A stretch of DNA of 64,000 bases from CBDCCT01 sp965214995 (GCA_965214995.1 CBDCCT010000002.1:5775000-5838999), one strand, 5' to 3'. Counted from the stretch's first letter, positions 18,643 to 27,585 are shown. Numbers and translations: made by a program. The notes: generated by a model from the sequence alone, not told the origin.

Positions 18643-19560
18643 CTACTGGTTGAGTAGACCCGCAGTCGTGAGGTAGTCGCGCGCCACGTCGGCGGGGTTC
18701 TCGCCGTCCACCGCCACGCGGGCGTTGAGGCTCGAGAGCGTTCCCTCGTCGAGCGTCGCAAACACCGGGTTCAGGATGTCGGCCAGCTCGGGGTACTGGT
18801 CAAAAATTTCGCCGCGCACGGTGGGCGCGGGTTGGTAAATCGCCACGGCCCCCTCGGGGTCGGTGAGCGCGACCAACCCAAGCGCCGCGATGCCGCCGTC
18901 GGTGCCGTAGGCCATCGCCGCGTTCACGCCGTCCGTGCCGCGCGCCGCCGCCGTTTCCGTCTGGGTGGTGTTGCCGCCCGCCAAAATCACGAGCTGGTCG
19001 CTCGTCACCTCAAAGTCGTAGGTCGCCTCAAAGGCTCCCAGCGCGTCGTCGCGGTCTACAAATTCCTGGCTGGCGGCGAGTTTGAATTCGCCCCCCTCGT
19101 TGATGTAGGTCGCCAAGTCGGCGATGGTGGTGAGGTTGTTTTCCTGCGCCAACGCCTCGGGCACCGCGATGGCCCAGGTGTTGTTGGCGGGCGCGCGGTC
19201 CAACCAGACGACGTTGTTTTGCTCTAAATCAAGCTCTTCAACGGTGTTGTAAAGCTCTTCCGCGTCCGTCGAGACGCCCTCGGGCAGGTCCGCGTCCGGG
19301 AAAAAGGTGAGCGCCGTACCCGTGTACTCGGGGTAGAGGTCAATTTCGCCCGCGAGCAGCGCCTCGCGCACGACCGAGGTGGTGCCGAAGCCCGAGCGGT
19401 CGTTGACTGTAAAGTCGTTGGCCTCGAGCATGAGCCGCACGATCTGCGCCAGCACCGAGCCCTCGGTGTCGATTTTCGAGCCCACGGTGACGGGGCCTTT
19501 TTGGGCGAAACCGAAGCCCAACGCGAGGAGCGCAAAGGCCACAACCATTAACTTTCGCAT
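18643..19560 (-). CDS. Osmoprotectant (glycine betaine-type) substrate-binding protein
   Basis: 305 residues with a signal peptide (MRKLMVVAFALLALGFGFA, cleaved near QKG). The mature protein starts VTVGSKIDTEGSVLAQIVRLML, diagnostic of the OpuAC/ProX family. DLYPEYTGTALT is the hinge region, with aromatic residues that bind quaternary amines. There is no lipobox Cys, so it is soluble in the periplasm. First gene of the operon; GGAGG lies 6 nt before the ATG. The downstream hairpin at 18545-18574 would favour its excess over the membrane subunits. Confidence 0.92.
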   Translation of the reverse strand: MRKLMVVAFALLALGFGFAQKGPVTVGSKIDTEGSVLAQIVRLMLEANDFTVNDRSGFGTTSVVREALLAGEIDLYPEYTGTALTFFPDADLPEGVSTDAEELYNTVEELDLEQNNVVWLDRAPANNTWAIAVPEALAQENNLTTIADLATYINEGGEFKLAASQEFVDRDDALGAFEATYDFEVTSDQLVILAGGNTTQTETAAARGTDGVNAAMAYGTDGGIAALGLVALTDPEGAVAIYQPAPTVRGEIFDQYPELADILNPVFATLDEGTLSSLNARVAVDGENPADVARDYLTTAGLLNQ

Positions 19561-19777
19561 ATCAACCTCCTATAAAGGTTCTGTGACAAATTCTACTTTT
19601 GGAGTAAAGCACGGCGGCAGGAGAGACCTTGTTATACACCCTACCTTGCGGGCGGCGGGCGCTTCATCAGTCCTTTAGCTCGAGTGGATGCGATTCGGCT
19701 TTGAGCGTGGTGAGTGGCTAGCGGTGAGTGATTAGCAATACTAATGGACCGAGTTCGGCTTACAACGCTCTCCGGCG

Positions 19778-19783
19778 TACAAT
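19778..19783 (+). promoter_or_regulatory. -10 element of a leaderless promoter
   Basis: TACAAT ends 6 nt before the ATG at 19790, so the transcript would begin at or beside the start codon. No Shine-Dalgarno is visible there. The -35 region is weak. Confidence 0.5.
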
Positions 19784-19789
19784 ACCGTC

Positions 19790-20563
19790 ATGTCTCTTCT
19801 ACAAACTGACGACAACGGCGTCCGCGTCCTCACACTGGACCGTCCCGAGGTACGGAACGCGCTAAACGACTCGTTAAGGGAGAGCTTACAGGAGGCGTTG
19901 AACGCTGCCAAGCACGACGACGGCGTGCGCGCGCTCGTCTTGACGGGCTCCGGCGGGGCCTTTTGCGCGGGGCTCGACCTCGCCGACCTCCAAAGTTTAA
20001 GCGGGCGCTCGACCGAGGCCAACCGCGACGACTCCGCGCGATTGGCTGACCTTTTCCTGACGCTCTACACCCACCCCAAGCCGACGGTGGCCGCAGTGAA
20101 CGGCCCCGCGGTCGCGGGCGGCGCGGGGCTCGTGTCGGTCTGCGACGTGGCGGTGATGAGTGAGGGGGCCAAAATCGGCTATACAGAAGCGCGTATCGGT
20201 TTTGTTGCGGCCCTGGTGGGCGTTTTTTTGGTGCGTCAGGTGGGTGAAAAGTACGCCCGCGACCTCCTGCTCTCCGCGCGCCTTGTAGGTGCAGAGGAAG
20301 CCGCGACGATGGGACTCGTGAACGAAGTCGCGCCGCCGGACGAGGTTTTAGACCGCGCCGTGGCACGCGCCCGCGCGATGGGAAAAAACGCGCCGAGTTC
20401 GCTCGCCATGACCAAAGCGCTCCTCTCGAGCGTGCCGAGCTTGGGATTGCTCGAGGGCCTGCGCTACGCCACCGAAGTCAATGCTTTGGCCCGCACCACG
20501 GATGATTTGAAAGAGGGCGTCGCCGCCTTTTTGGAAAAGCGGGAGCCGTTTTGGAGAGGGTGA
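19790..20563 (+). CDS. Enoyl-CoA hydratase/isomerase family protein
   Basis: 257 residues of the crotonase fold. The oxyanion hole is formed by GGAFCAGLDL (about 54-63) and PAVAGGAGLVSVCDVA (about 105-120). The region after it, GYTEARIGFVAALVGVFL, has a Glu matching one catalytic position, while the second hydratase Glu position carries Ala-Leu. The exact reaction (hydratase, isomerase or another crotonase activity) is therefore open. It stands alone with its own leaderless-type promoter, divergent from the osmoprotectant operon. Confidence 0.85.
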   Translation: MSLLQTDDNGVRVLTLDRPEVRNALNDSLRESLQEALNAAKHDDGVRALVLTGSGGAFCAGLDLADLQSLSGRSTEANRDDSARLADLFLTLYTHPKPTVAAVNGPAVAGGAGLVSVCDVAVMSEGAKIGYTEARIGFVAALVGVFLVRQVGEKYARDLLLSARLVGAEEAATMGLVNEVAPPDEVLDRAVARARAMGKNAPSSLAMTKALLSSVPSLGLLEGLRYATEVNALARTTDDLKEGVAAFLEKREPFWRG

Positions 20564-20588
20564 GGAGGGAGGGGGTGTTGAACATATC

Positions 20589-20617
20589 TTGACTCGAGAG
20601 AAAAAAGAGCCTAAAGT
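20589..20617 (+). promoter_or_regulatory. ddl: Sigma-70-type promoter for the D-Ala-D-Ala ligase gene
   Basis: TTGACT and TAAAGT are separated by exactly 17 bp. Initiation near 20624 gives a leader of about 60 nt with TAGGAGG before the ATG. Confidence 0.7.
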
Positions 20618-20627
20618 ACGCTCAAGA

Positions 20628-20642
20628 TGTGTAAGTTACACA
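20628..20642. promoter_or_regulatory. Perfect 15-bp palindrome at the start of the ddl leader
   Basis: TGTGTAAGTTACACA has two perfect 7-bp arms around a central G. It lies at about +4 to +18 of the predicted transcript, where a bound repressor would block initiation or clearance. The cognate regulator is not in the window. Confidence 0.55.
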
Positions 20643-20685
20643 CAAACACGGACGCTTTTTCAAAAGCAACGGTAGGAGGCGCTTT

Positions 20686-21699
20686 ATGACCCGCCCCCGC
20701 GTCCTCCTCCTCTGCGGCGGTCAGTCGGACGAGCACGAGGTGAGCCTGGCGTCGGCGCGTTCGGTCGTGAACGCAGCCGGAGGCCGCTTCGACCTCACGC
20801 CGCTGGTGATTGACCGTGCCGGGAATCTGCTCCCGCGCGAGGCGTCTCTGCGGGCGCTCGAGGCGGGCGCGACGCTCAACGGCTCAGTTAATGGGGGTCT
20901 GCAAACGCTTTCTAAAGAACCTTTCGACCTCGTTTTCCCTCTCCTCCACGGTCCTTTCGGCGAAGACGGCAGCGTGCAGGGGCTCTTAAAAATCATGGGG
21001 CTGCCCTTTGTGGGTTCTAGCGTGCTCGGCAGCGCCGTGGGGATGGACAAGCTCATGATGAAAACGGTGTTCGCCGCGCACGGCCTCCCGCAGGTGCCCT
21101 ACCGTGGCGTCAGGCGCGGCGACTGGCAGCGTGAGCCCGAGAGGGTGCTCACCCTTTTGCGCGACCTCTCCTTTCCCCTGTTTGTCAAACCCGCCAACTT
21201 GGGTTCGTCGGTAGGCATCTCCAAGGCGACGGACGAGACGAGCCTGCGCCGCGCGCTGGACGAGGCCGCCCGCTTCGACCGGCGCATCATCGTCGAGCAG
21301 GGGGTGACGGGGGCCAGGGAGCTCGAGGTCGGCGTGCTCGGCAACGACGCGCCGCGCACGAGTCCGGTGGGCGAAATTTCTTTCAGGGGCGACTTTTACG
21401 ATTACGACACCAAATATACCGAGGGACGAGCCGACCTCATCATCCCCGCCCCCGTTCCCGCCCCCGTCGCCACGCGCGCTCAGGCGTTGGCACTCGAAGC
21501 TTTCGCGGCGGTTGACGCGGCGGGGCTCGCGCGGGTGGACTTTTTTTATCTCGAGGACGGCACGCTCCTGCTCAACGAGATCAACACCATGCCGGGCTTT
21601 ACCGCCACGAGCATGTACCCCAAACTCTGGGAGGCGGCGGGCGTGCCCTACGGCGAGCTTGTGGAGGCGTTGCTCGAGCTCGCCCTCGAAGACCGTTAG
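20686..21699 (+). CDS. ddl: D-alanine--D-alanine ligase
   Basis: 337 residues, normal length. It joins two D-alanines with ATP for peptidoglycan synthesis in the cytoplasm. The N-terminal motif CGGQSDEHEVSLASARSV (about residues 11-28) binds the first D-Ala. The ATP-grasp core includes PLFVKPANLGSSVGISK (about 164-180). The C-terminal LLNEINTMPGFTATSMYPKL holds the metal-binding Glu and Asn and the second D-Ala site. TAGGAGG precedes the ATG by 7 nt. Promoter and palindrome upstream suggest regulated single-gene expression. Confidence 0.95.
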   Translation: MTRPRVLLLCGGQSDEHEVSLASARSVVNAAGGRFDLTPLVIDRAGNLLPREASLRALEAGATLNGSVNGGLQTLSKEPFDLVFPLLHGPFGEDGSVQGLLKIMGLPFVGSSVLGSAVGMDKLMMKTVFAAHGLPQVPYRGVRRGDWQREPERVLTLLRDLSFPLFVKPANLGSSVGISKATDETSLRRALDEAARFDRRIIVEQGVTGARELEVGVLGNDAPRTSPVGEISFRGDFYDYDTKYTEGRADLIIPAPVPAPVATRAQALALEAFAAVDAAGLARVDFFYLEDGTLLLNEINTMPGFTATSMYPKLWEAAGVPYGELVEALLELALEDR

Positions 21700-21773
21700 A
21701 TTTACTGAGAAGCGCCTGAAGGAACGCTCAAGCGCGCGTTACCAAATGAGACGAAGTCATGACACCCTTGGGG

Positions 21774-21779
21774 TATACT
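21774..21779 (+). promoter_or_regulatory. -10 element of a near-leaderless promoter
   Basis: TATACT ends 10 nt before the ATG at 21790, with no Shine-Dalgarno between. Initiation 7 nt downstream would fall at about 21786-21787, leaving almost no leader. Confidence 0.5.
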
Positions 21780-21789
21780 GGTGTTCATC

Positions 21790-22446
21790 ATGCCAGAGGA
21801 GGACGCTGTCTCCTACAATCCGACCTCGCACGACCTGGACTTTGACCTAGGCCCTGCTGAAGACGAGACCTTTGACCCCTTAGAGGACGAAGCGAGCGAA
21901 ACGGACGAGAACGGGCTCAAGCCGATCCGCAACCTCAACGCGGCGCGGGTTTTGATCCTCAACGCCTCGTACGAGCCGTTGCACGTCTGCTCGGTCAAGC
22001 GGGCGGTGGGACTCATCATGCTCGAGGTGGCCGAACGCATCGAGGACAGCGACCGCGTGTTGCGCTCGCCCTCCCAAACCTTTCCGGTCCCCAGCGTGAT
22101 CCGGCTCAAGCGTTTTGTCAAGCGTCCCCCGCGTCACCGCGTCGCGTTCAACCGCAAGAACGTATTTAGGCGCGACGACCACGCCTGCCAGTATTGCGGC
22201 TTCAAGAGCAGCGACTTAACCCTGGACCACGTGCTGCCGCGCTCTAGGGGGGGCGCGACCGCCTGGGAAAACGTGGTCGCCTGTTGCAGGCGCTGCAACG
22301 CCAAAAAGCGCGACCGCACCCCCGAAGAGGCGCGCATGACCCTGCGCCGCCGCCCCTACGCGCCGAGGTTTCTCTTCTCGTCGGCCTACGGCATCCTGCC
22401 CAACATTGACCCCATTTGGGAGAAGTATCTGCCGCGGGGACGCTGA
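21790..22446 (+). CDS. HNH endonuclease
   Basis: 218 residues. The first ~50 residues are acidic and probably disordered. From residue ~50 (AARVLILNASYEPLHVCSVKRAV) it matches the widespread stand-alone HNH protein family. The nuclease motif lies at about residues 132-180: CQYCG, then LDHVLPRSRGG with the catalytic His, ENVVACCRRCNAKK completing the zinc site. Its biological role is unknown; homologues are common in Deinococcota and Actinobacteria and are usually chromosomal housekeeping or repair candidates rather than restriction enzymes. GTG 21781 is an alternative start. Confidence 0.85.
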   Translation: MPEEDAVSYNPTSHDLDFDLGPAEDETFDPLEDEASETDENGLKPIRNLNAARVLILNASYEPLHVCSVKRAVGLIMLEVAERIEDSDRVLRSPSQTFPVPSVIRLKRFVKRPPRHRVAFNRKNVFRRDDHACQYCGFKSSDLTLDHVLPRSRGGATAWENVVACCRRCNAKKRDRTPEEARMTLRRRPYAPRFLFSSAYGILPNIDPIWEKYLPRGR

Positions 22447-22491
22447 AACGTAAAGAAGGTGTTTAGGTCGGAAGGTGCGACGTCTACGTCG

Positions 22492-23454
22492 TCACGTCCA
22501 CCACGCCTCGCCCGCGCGCTCGGTGAGGATAGCTCCTTTTAGAACCGCCACCGCCTTGCGTAAGCCCTCCTCGGGCGAGGCGAGCGCGTCTTCGTGCTCG
22601 ATGGAGACGGCCCCGTCGTAACCCACCGTGCGCAGCGCCGAGATAATCTGCTTCCACTCGAGCGCGCCGTGCCCGTAGCCGACCGAGCGAAACATCCAGG
22701 CGCGCTTGGCAGTTTGGTTATAAGGCGTTGTGTCCAGCACGCCCTTGATGGGCAAATTCACCGGGTCAAGATAGGTGTCTTTGGCGTGAAAATGGTAGAT
22801 GGTGTCGCCCAGAAAGCGAATCGCCCGCACGATGTCCACGCCCTGCCAGAAGAGGTGGCTCGGGTCGAAGTTGCACCCAACGTTGCCGCGGGTCTCGCCG
22901 CGCAGGTAAAGAATGTGCTCGGGGTTGTAGACCACGAAGCCGGGGTGCATCTCGAGCGCCACCCTAACCCCGTGCGCCTCGGCAAATTCGGCCTCGCGCC
23001 GCCAGTAGGGGATGACGCGCTCCGTCCACTGCCACTCGAGCGAATCCGCGTGTTCAGTGGGCCAGGCGCAGACGTGCCAGTTGGGCACCTTGTCACCGGG
23101 TGCGCCGCCGGGGAGGCCTGAAAAGGTCACGACGGTCTCGACGCCGAGTTTCTGGGCGAGCTTGACGGTGTTCGTCCAGGCGTCGTGGTGAGGTTTGGCG
23201 ACCTTCTCGTCCGGGTGCAGTGGGTTGCCGTGGCAGGATAGGGCTGAAATGCTCAGCCCGCGATTTTCAAAAGCGTTTTTGAAGGTGGCTAAAGCGTCGG
23301 CGTCCTCTAACAACCTCACAGGGTCGCAGTGGCTGTTACCGACGTAGCCGCCCGTGGCGATTTCCACCGTTTGGAGGCCAAGGGACGTGAAGAGCTCGAG
23401 CATGGCCTCTAAATTCATCCCGCCGAACAGAGGGTCAAAAGCACCTAATTTCAT
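22492..23454 (-). CDS. Sugar phosphate isomerase/epimerase (AP-endonuclease-2 TIM barrel)
   Basis: 320 residues of the xylose-isomerase-like TIM-barrel family. Metal ligands are visible in LEMHPGF (Glu about 165), CNFDPSHLFW (Asp and His about 197-200), YHFHAKD and SIEHED near the C-terminus. Members isomerise or epimerise keto-sugars and inosose derivatives. It overlaps the oxidoreductase gene by 4 nt (ATGA). Coupled to an oxidoreductase and a sugar importer, it probably acts on the imported sugar or polyol after oxidation; the substrate is not evident. Confidence 0.85.
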   Translation of the reverse strand: MKLGAFDPLFGGMNLEAMLELFTSLGLQTVEIATGGYVGNSHCDPVRLLEDADALATFKNAFENRGLSISALSCHGNPLHPDEKVAKPHHDAWTNTVKLAQKLGVETVVTFSGLPGGAPGDKVPNWHVCAWPTEHADSLEWQWTERVIPYWRREAEFAEAHGVRVALEMHPGFVVYNPEHILYLRGETRGNVGCNFDPSHLFWQGVDIVRAIRFLGDTIYHFHAKDTYLDPVNLPIKGVLDTTPYNQTAKRAWMFRSVGYGHGALEWKQIISALRTVGYDGAVSIEHEDALASPEEGLRKAVAVLKGAILTERAGEAWWT

Positions 23455-24467
23455 AGAGTCTCCAGCTCAACACGACGTTTCGTTTCCGCGCTCTCGACCG
23501 CGCCGTAGACCATTGAGAGACTCTTGATGTTGTCCGTACAAACCGTCTCCGGCTTTTCATCCGCCTCCACCGCCTCCACAAACGCGCGGATGGCGTTCTC
23601 GTGCCAGTCGGGCATCGCGCCGCTGCTCATTTCCGGCCCCTCGACCTCCTTTTGCTCACGGATAAAACCGTCCTCGCCCGCCACCACCTTGCAGACCAGC
23701 CCTTCGGCCCCGTCCCAGGTCAGGCTGCCCTTCGTGCCGACGAGGTGCCACGCCGCTTCCCACGTCGTGTGAATCCCCTCACTCGACCAGCTCCCCCGGT
23801 AGTTAAAGACCACCTCGTCCGTCAGTTCAAAAATCGCCATCGCCGAGGCGCCGTGCGCGTACCAGGAGCCCGCCGGGTTCCATTCGTGGCAGTAGACGGA
23901 ACGCGCATCTTTATCCGAGAGAAAGCGCGCCGCGTCAAAGGTGTGGATTGCCATGTCTTTTATGAGCACGTGCCGCATCTCGTCGCGGAAGCCGCCGAAG
24001 TGCGCGCCGATGTAAAAGTCGCTGTTCACTGTTGTGAGGTCGCCAATCACGCCCGTGTCCAGAAATCTTTTAAGCGCGCGGATATTCGGGTCGAAGCGGC
24101 GGTTTTGCATCACGGCGTAAACCCTGCCCGCGTTTTGTGAGGCTTGCACCATCTCTCGAGCCTGCGCAAGCGTGTCCGCCATCGGTTTTTCGCCAAAGAC
24201 GTGACAGCCGTGTTGTAAAGCTTTGAGCGTTACCTCATAGTGCGCGGTGGGCACGGTGCAGTCGAAGACTGTATCAGGTTGAAGGTCCGTTAACATCTTG
24301 TCCAAGTCGTCGCCCGTGGGTACGTCGAACTCGAACTCCTCAGCGCGCTTTTCAGCGTTGGCTTCTGCAACATCGACTAAGCCGATGAGCTCGAGCCCCT
24401 CTATCTCCCTCACCGCCCCCAGCCACAGCGCGCTAATGCTCCCACACCCCACCAAAACGACACGCAT
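23451..24467 (-). CDS. Gfo/Idh/MocA-family oxidoreductase
   Basis: 338 residues. The N-terminal Rossmann fold starts VVLVGCGSISALWLGAV and binds NAD(P). EKPMADT (about residue 93) is the family's conserved EKP motif with the catalytic Lys. The C-terminal alpha/beta domain follows. Such enzymes oxidise a hydroxyl of sugars or inositols. The open frame continues upstream to 24758 but only as an out-of-frame shadow of the permease. ATG 24467 overlaps the permease stop (TAATG) with GGGGTGAAG in front. Confidence 0.9.
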   Translation of the reverse strand: MRVVLVGCGSISALWLGAVREIEGLELIGLVDVAEANAEKRAEEFEFDVPTGDDLDKMLTDLQPDTVFDCTVPTAHYEVTLKALQHGCHVFGEKPMADTLAQAREMVQASQNAGRVYAVMQNRRFDPNIRALKRFLDTGVIGDLTTVNSDFYIGAHFGGFRDEMRHVLIKDMAIHTFDAARFLSDKDARSVYCHEWNPAGSWYAHGASAMAIFELTDEVVFNYRGSWSSEGIHTTWEAAWHLVGTKGSLTWDGAEGLVCKVVAGEDGFIREQKEVEGPEMSSGAMPDWHENAIRAFVEAVEADEKPETVCTDNIKSLSMVYGAVESAETKRRVELETL

Positions 24468-25288
24468 TACTTCACCCCTCCAGCGGTCAGCCCAGACACC
24501 ACGTAGCGCTGGGCGAAAAGGAAAATCACTAAGGGCGGCAGCATCGCCAGCGTCGAAAACGCCATCACCGCCGCCCAGTCGGTCACGTTCGAGCCGATAA
24601 ACGCCCACAACCCCGCGGTGACGGGCCGGTAGGCGTCGCTGTTGGTCATGGTCAGGGCGAAGACGAGGTCGTTCCAGCCAAATAAAAAGGTGAAAATAGC
24701 CGCGGTGGCGACGCCGGGCACCGCCAAAGGCAGCATCACCCGCAAAAATGCGCCCCAAACGGTGCAGCCGTCTATCTTGGCGGCCTCGGTCAGTTGGGGC
24801 GGGAGCGACAAAAAGAAAGGCCGCAGCACCACCAGCGCAAAGGGCAGCGCCAGCGCCGTGTTGCCGATGATGAGCCCCGTGTACGAGTCGAGCAGCCGCA
24901 GGCGGCCGAAAATAACAAAAAGCGGCGTCGCCAGCATGATGGCCGGGAACATCAAGGAACTCAGGCTAACGAGAATGAACGCCCCCTTCCCCCGGATGGG
25001 CAGGTGCGCCAGGCCGTAAGCCGCGGGCGTCGCCAGCACGAGGGTGAGGAGCGTCGTGCCCACGCCGACGATAAGGGAGTTGAGAAAGTAACGCGGGATG
25101 GCCGGGTTGTTAAAGATGCGCGCCTCCCAGGCGGCCAAGTCGATACGCGACGGCACGAACGCGGGCGGGTTGGCGAAAATCTCGGTCTGCGGTTTGACAG
25201 AAGTCGCGGCCATCCAGTAGATAGGGAACAGAAAAAGAGCAAGAAGAAGGATGCTGAGAATTGTTGAGAGATACCCGCGGCGCTTCAC
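24467..25288 (-). CDS. Carbohydrate ABC transporter permease (MalG-like)
   Basis: 273 residues with six helices. The EAA loop TEAAKIDGCTVWGAFLRVMLP contacts an ATPase. No ATPase gene occurs in this operon, so the transporter likely borrows a shared MsmX/UgpC-type subunit encoded elsewhere. Overlaps the second permease by 4 nt upstream and the oxidoreductase by 1 nt downstream. Confidence 0.92.
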   Translation of the reverse strand: MKRRGYLSTILSILLLALFLFPIYWMAATSVKPQTEIFANPPAFVPSRIDLAAWEARIFNNPAIPRYFLNSLIVGVGTTLLTLVLATPAAYGLAHLPIRGKGAFILVSLSSLMFPAIMLATPLFVIFGRLRLLDSYTGLIIGNTALALPFALVVLRPFFLSLPPQLTEAAKIDGCTVWGAFLRVMLPLAVPGVATAAIFTFLFGWNDLVFALTMTNSDAYRPVTAGLWAFIGSNVTDWAAVMAFSTLAMLPPLVIFLFAQRYVVSGLTAGGVK

Positions 25289-26226
25289 CCGCTCGCCTCC
25301 TCATAGCGCAAGTTCCACAAATAAAGGAGCGACACGACGAACAGCACCGCGAAGAGCGTGTTTAAGACAGCCGCCCCGGTGCCGAACAGGAACTGATTGA
25401 AAATCTGCTGGAAGGCGAGCGTCGAAATCACGTGTGTCGCGTTAAAGGGTCCTCCTTGCGTTGTGACCCAGATAACGTCGAAAACTTTAAAGGTGTAAAT
25501 GAGCCCGAGGAGCAGCGTGGCGACCAAGGCCGGGCGCAGCAGCGGCAGGGTCACGTTCCTAAACTTGGCCCAGCCCGACGCGCCGTCAATCTCCGCCGCC
25601 TCGTAGAGTTCTTCGGGGATGCCCTGAAGCCCCGCCAAAAGCAGCGCCATGTTAAAGGGAATCCCGAGCCAAATGTTGATAACGATAACCGCGGGCAGCG
25701 CGAAGTTTAAGTCGGCCAGCCAGTAGATGTTTTGCTCGATGAAGCCCAGCGTTTTGAGGAGCCAGTTGATGACCCCGACCTGCCCGTCAAAAAGCCAGCG
25801 GAACACGATGCCCACCACCACGACGGGAATCGTCCAGGCAATGAGGTAGAGCCCGCGCATCGCCCGGCTCCCCGGAAAGGGCCGGTTGTAAAACACAGCC
25901 AGCGCCAGCCCGATACTGAGCTGAAAAATAACGGAAAAGAGCGTGAATATAAAAGTTTGCCTCACCGCTTGAAGATAAAGCGGGTTGTTAAAAATCGCCC
26001 GGTAGTTCTGCCATCCCACCCAAGGCGCGTCGCCGCCAAGCAAGTTGATGGCCTTGAGGTCTTGGAAGGAAATCCGAAAATTAAAGGCGATGGGGTAGGC
26101 GATGAAAAGGACTAAAAAGAGCGTGGCGGGCAGCATGAACGAATAGTTCACGAGCCCCCGCCGGAGCCCCGCCCACCTTGCTGGCGAGCGGGGTACGGGG
26201 GGACTTGTTAGCTTGCGCGTGCTCAT
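25285..26226 (-). CDS. Carbohydrate ABC transporter permease (MalF/UgpA-like)
   Basis: 313 residues, six core helices after a basic N-terminus of about 25 residues. The EAA loop reads YEAAEIDGASGWAKFRNVTLP. It forms the membrane heterodimer with the MalG-like partner. It follows the binding-protein gene after 47 nt. Confidence 0.92.
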   Translation of the reverse strand: MSTRKLTSPPVPRSPARWAGLRRGLVNYSFMLPATLFLVLFIAYPIAFNFRISFQDLKAINLLGGDAPWVGWQNYRAIFNNPLYLQAVRQTFIFTLFSVIFQLSIGLALAVFYNRPFPGSRAMRGLYLIAWTIPVVVVGIVFRWLFDGQVGVINWLLKTLGFIEQNIYWLADLNFALPAVIVINIWLGIPFNMALLLAGLQGIPEELYEAAEIDGASGWAKFRNVTLPLLRPALVATLLLGLIYTFKVFDVIWVTTQGGPFNATHVISTLAFQQIFNQFLFGTGAAVLNTLFAVLFVVSLLYLWNLRYEEASG

Positions 26227-26261
26227 CTGGACCTACTTTGGGAGGCTTGGAGCCCCTCGAG

Positions 26262-26285
26262 CTACTCCGACAACTACTCCGACAA
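26262..26285. repeat. 12-bp tandem duplication covering a stop codon
   Basis: The 12-mer CTACTCCGACAA is repeated exactly twice. On the minus strand it reads Leu-Ser-Glu-stop, Leu-Ser-Glu-stop, so the binding-protein gene ends in a duplicated tail with two in-frame stops. Confidence 0.8.
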
Positions 26286-27491
26286 CAGGGGGTCTATCAC
26301 GGCCGCCGCGTCCGCCGCCGCGACCTCGGGCGTTTTGCCGCCGACGAGCACGCTCTGCACCATGTTCATGACTTCTTGGGAAACTTGCGGGTAGTTGGGG
26401 CCGTAGGCGCGCGGTTTGGCGACGGAAACGGCCTCGACGAACTTAGCGATCATCGGGTCGGAAGTAAAAACTTCAGCGTCGGCCAAATCTTCGCGGTTGG
26501 TGATAAAACCCGAGGTCTCGTACATCTTGAGAAGGTTCTCGGGCTGCGTGGCCCACTCAATCACGTCCCAGGCGGCGTCCATGTTGGCACCCGCGCCAAT
26601 CGCAAAGTTCTGCCCGCCTAAGATAGAGGTGGGCGTGCCCGCGTCCGGCCAGGCGGCGACGTCCCATTCGAACTCAGGAGCGGCCGCGCGGATGCCGGGG
26701 AGCTGCCAAGGGCCGTTGATCATCATGGCGCATTTGCCCGCCAAGAACTGATTGTTGGCGTCGCCCTGGCCCCACTGGAGCGCCGCCCGCGGGATGCTGT
26801 TGTCCTCGTTCATCATGGCGTTGAGTAAGGTTAGTGCCTCGACGTTGGCCTCGCCGCCGATGTTTTGCAGGTCGCCGCCGTTGCCCCACAGAAAGGGCAG
26901 GTAGGTAAACGTGCCCTCTTCAGTGGCGACGAGCGACAAGCAGAAGCCCGCCTGGTCCCCCTCGGTGAGCGCGGCGGCCATCTCGCGCAACTCATCCCAG
27001 GTGGCCGGGGGCGCGTCAAACCCGGCCTCGTTCAGAAGGTCGATATTGTAATAGAGCGCCGTGGCGTTGCTGTCGAAAGGCACGCCGTAATTTGCACCCT
27101 GGTAAATGGTCGAGGCCCAGGGACCCTCGAAGTAGGCGTCTTTATATTCCCAATCCGCCACGTAATCGCTAATGTCTGCCAGCGCCCCCTGCGCCGCCAG
27201 CGCCTGGTTGTCGGGGTTGTCGACGATGAGGATGTCAGGCAGGGTGCCCGTCGCCGCGCCCTGGATGATGCGCGCCTTGAGGTCGCCGAAGCCGATGGGG
27301 GTGCGCTCGATGGTGACGCCCGGGTGCGCGGCCTCGTAGTCGGCTATCATGTCCTGAATCGCCTCGTTCAGGTTGTCGGCGTTGAAATAGTCCCACCACG
27401 TGAGCGTCGTGTCCTGTGCGCTGGCACCACCCAAAAATAGGCCCAACATCAGAACCGTCAAGAGCGAAACGATCAACTTTGGCGTTTTCAT
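26274..27491 (-). CDS. Sugar-binding protein of an ABC importer (family 1)
   Basis: 405 residues. A Sec signal (KLIVSLLTVLMLGLFLGGASAQ) lacks a lipobox Cys. The mature part, LTWWDYFNADNLNEAIQDMI, has the SBP_bac_1 fold, with LPDILIVDNPDNQALAAQG and AGKCAMMINGPWQL as recognisable family blocks. It captures a sugar or oligosaccharide in the periplasm for the two following permeases. ATG 27491 is preceded by AAGGGAG at good spacing, so the seven residues upstream in frame are not used. A palindrome at 27521-27533 lies just upstream. Confidence 0.92.
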   Translation of the reverse strand: MKTPKLIVSLLTVLMLGLFLGGASAQDTTLTWWDYFNADNLNEAIQDMIADYEAAHPGVTIERTPIGFGDLKARIIQGAATGTLPDILIVDNPDNQALAAQGALADISDYVADWEYKDAYFEGPWASTIYQGANYGVPFDSNATALYYNIDLLNEAGFDAPPATWDELREMAAALTEGDQAGFCLSLVATEEGTFTYLPFLWGNGGDLQNIGGEANVEALTLLNAMMNEDNSIPRAALQWGQGDANNQFLAGKCAMMINGPWQLPGIRAAAPEFEWDVAAWPDAGTPTSILGGQNFAIGAGANMDAAWDVIEWATQPENLLKMYETSGFITNREDLADAEVFTSDPMIAKFVEAVSVAKPRAYGPNYPQVSQEVMNMVQSVLVGGKTPEVAAADAAAVIDPLLSE

Positions 27492-27520
27492 GCGTGTCTC
27501 CCTTTGCTGCATTTGAATTA

Positions 27521-27533
27521 GGCTAGTCTAGCC
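27521..27533. promoter_or_regulatory. Palindromic operator candidate of the sugar-importer operon
   Basis: GGCTAGTCTAGCC is a perfect 13-bp palindrome located 30 nt upstream of the binding-protein start. A LacI-family regulator is encoded divergently, so this is a plausible operator. Confidence 0.45.
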
Positions 27534-27585
27534 AACTTTGAGCAAATCTTCCCTGTGGAGTACCCGGTTACTGTTTAATCACGGT

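Noticed and set aside
23451..24758. Full 435-codon version of the Gfo/Idh oxidoreductase
   Set aside because: The upstream ~97 codons overlap the permease in another frame and are Arg-rich; ATG 24467 with a ribosome site gives the normal family N-terminus.
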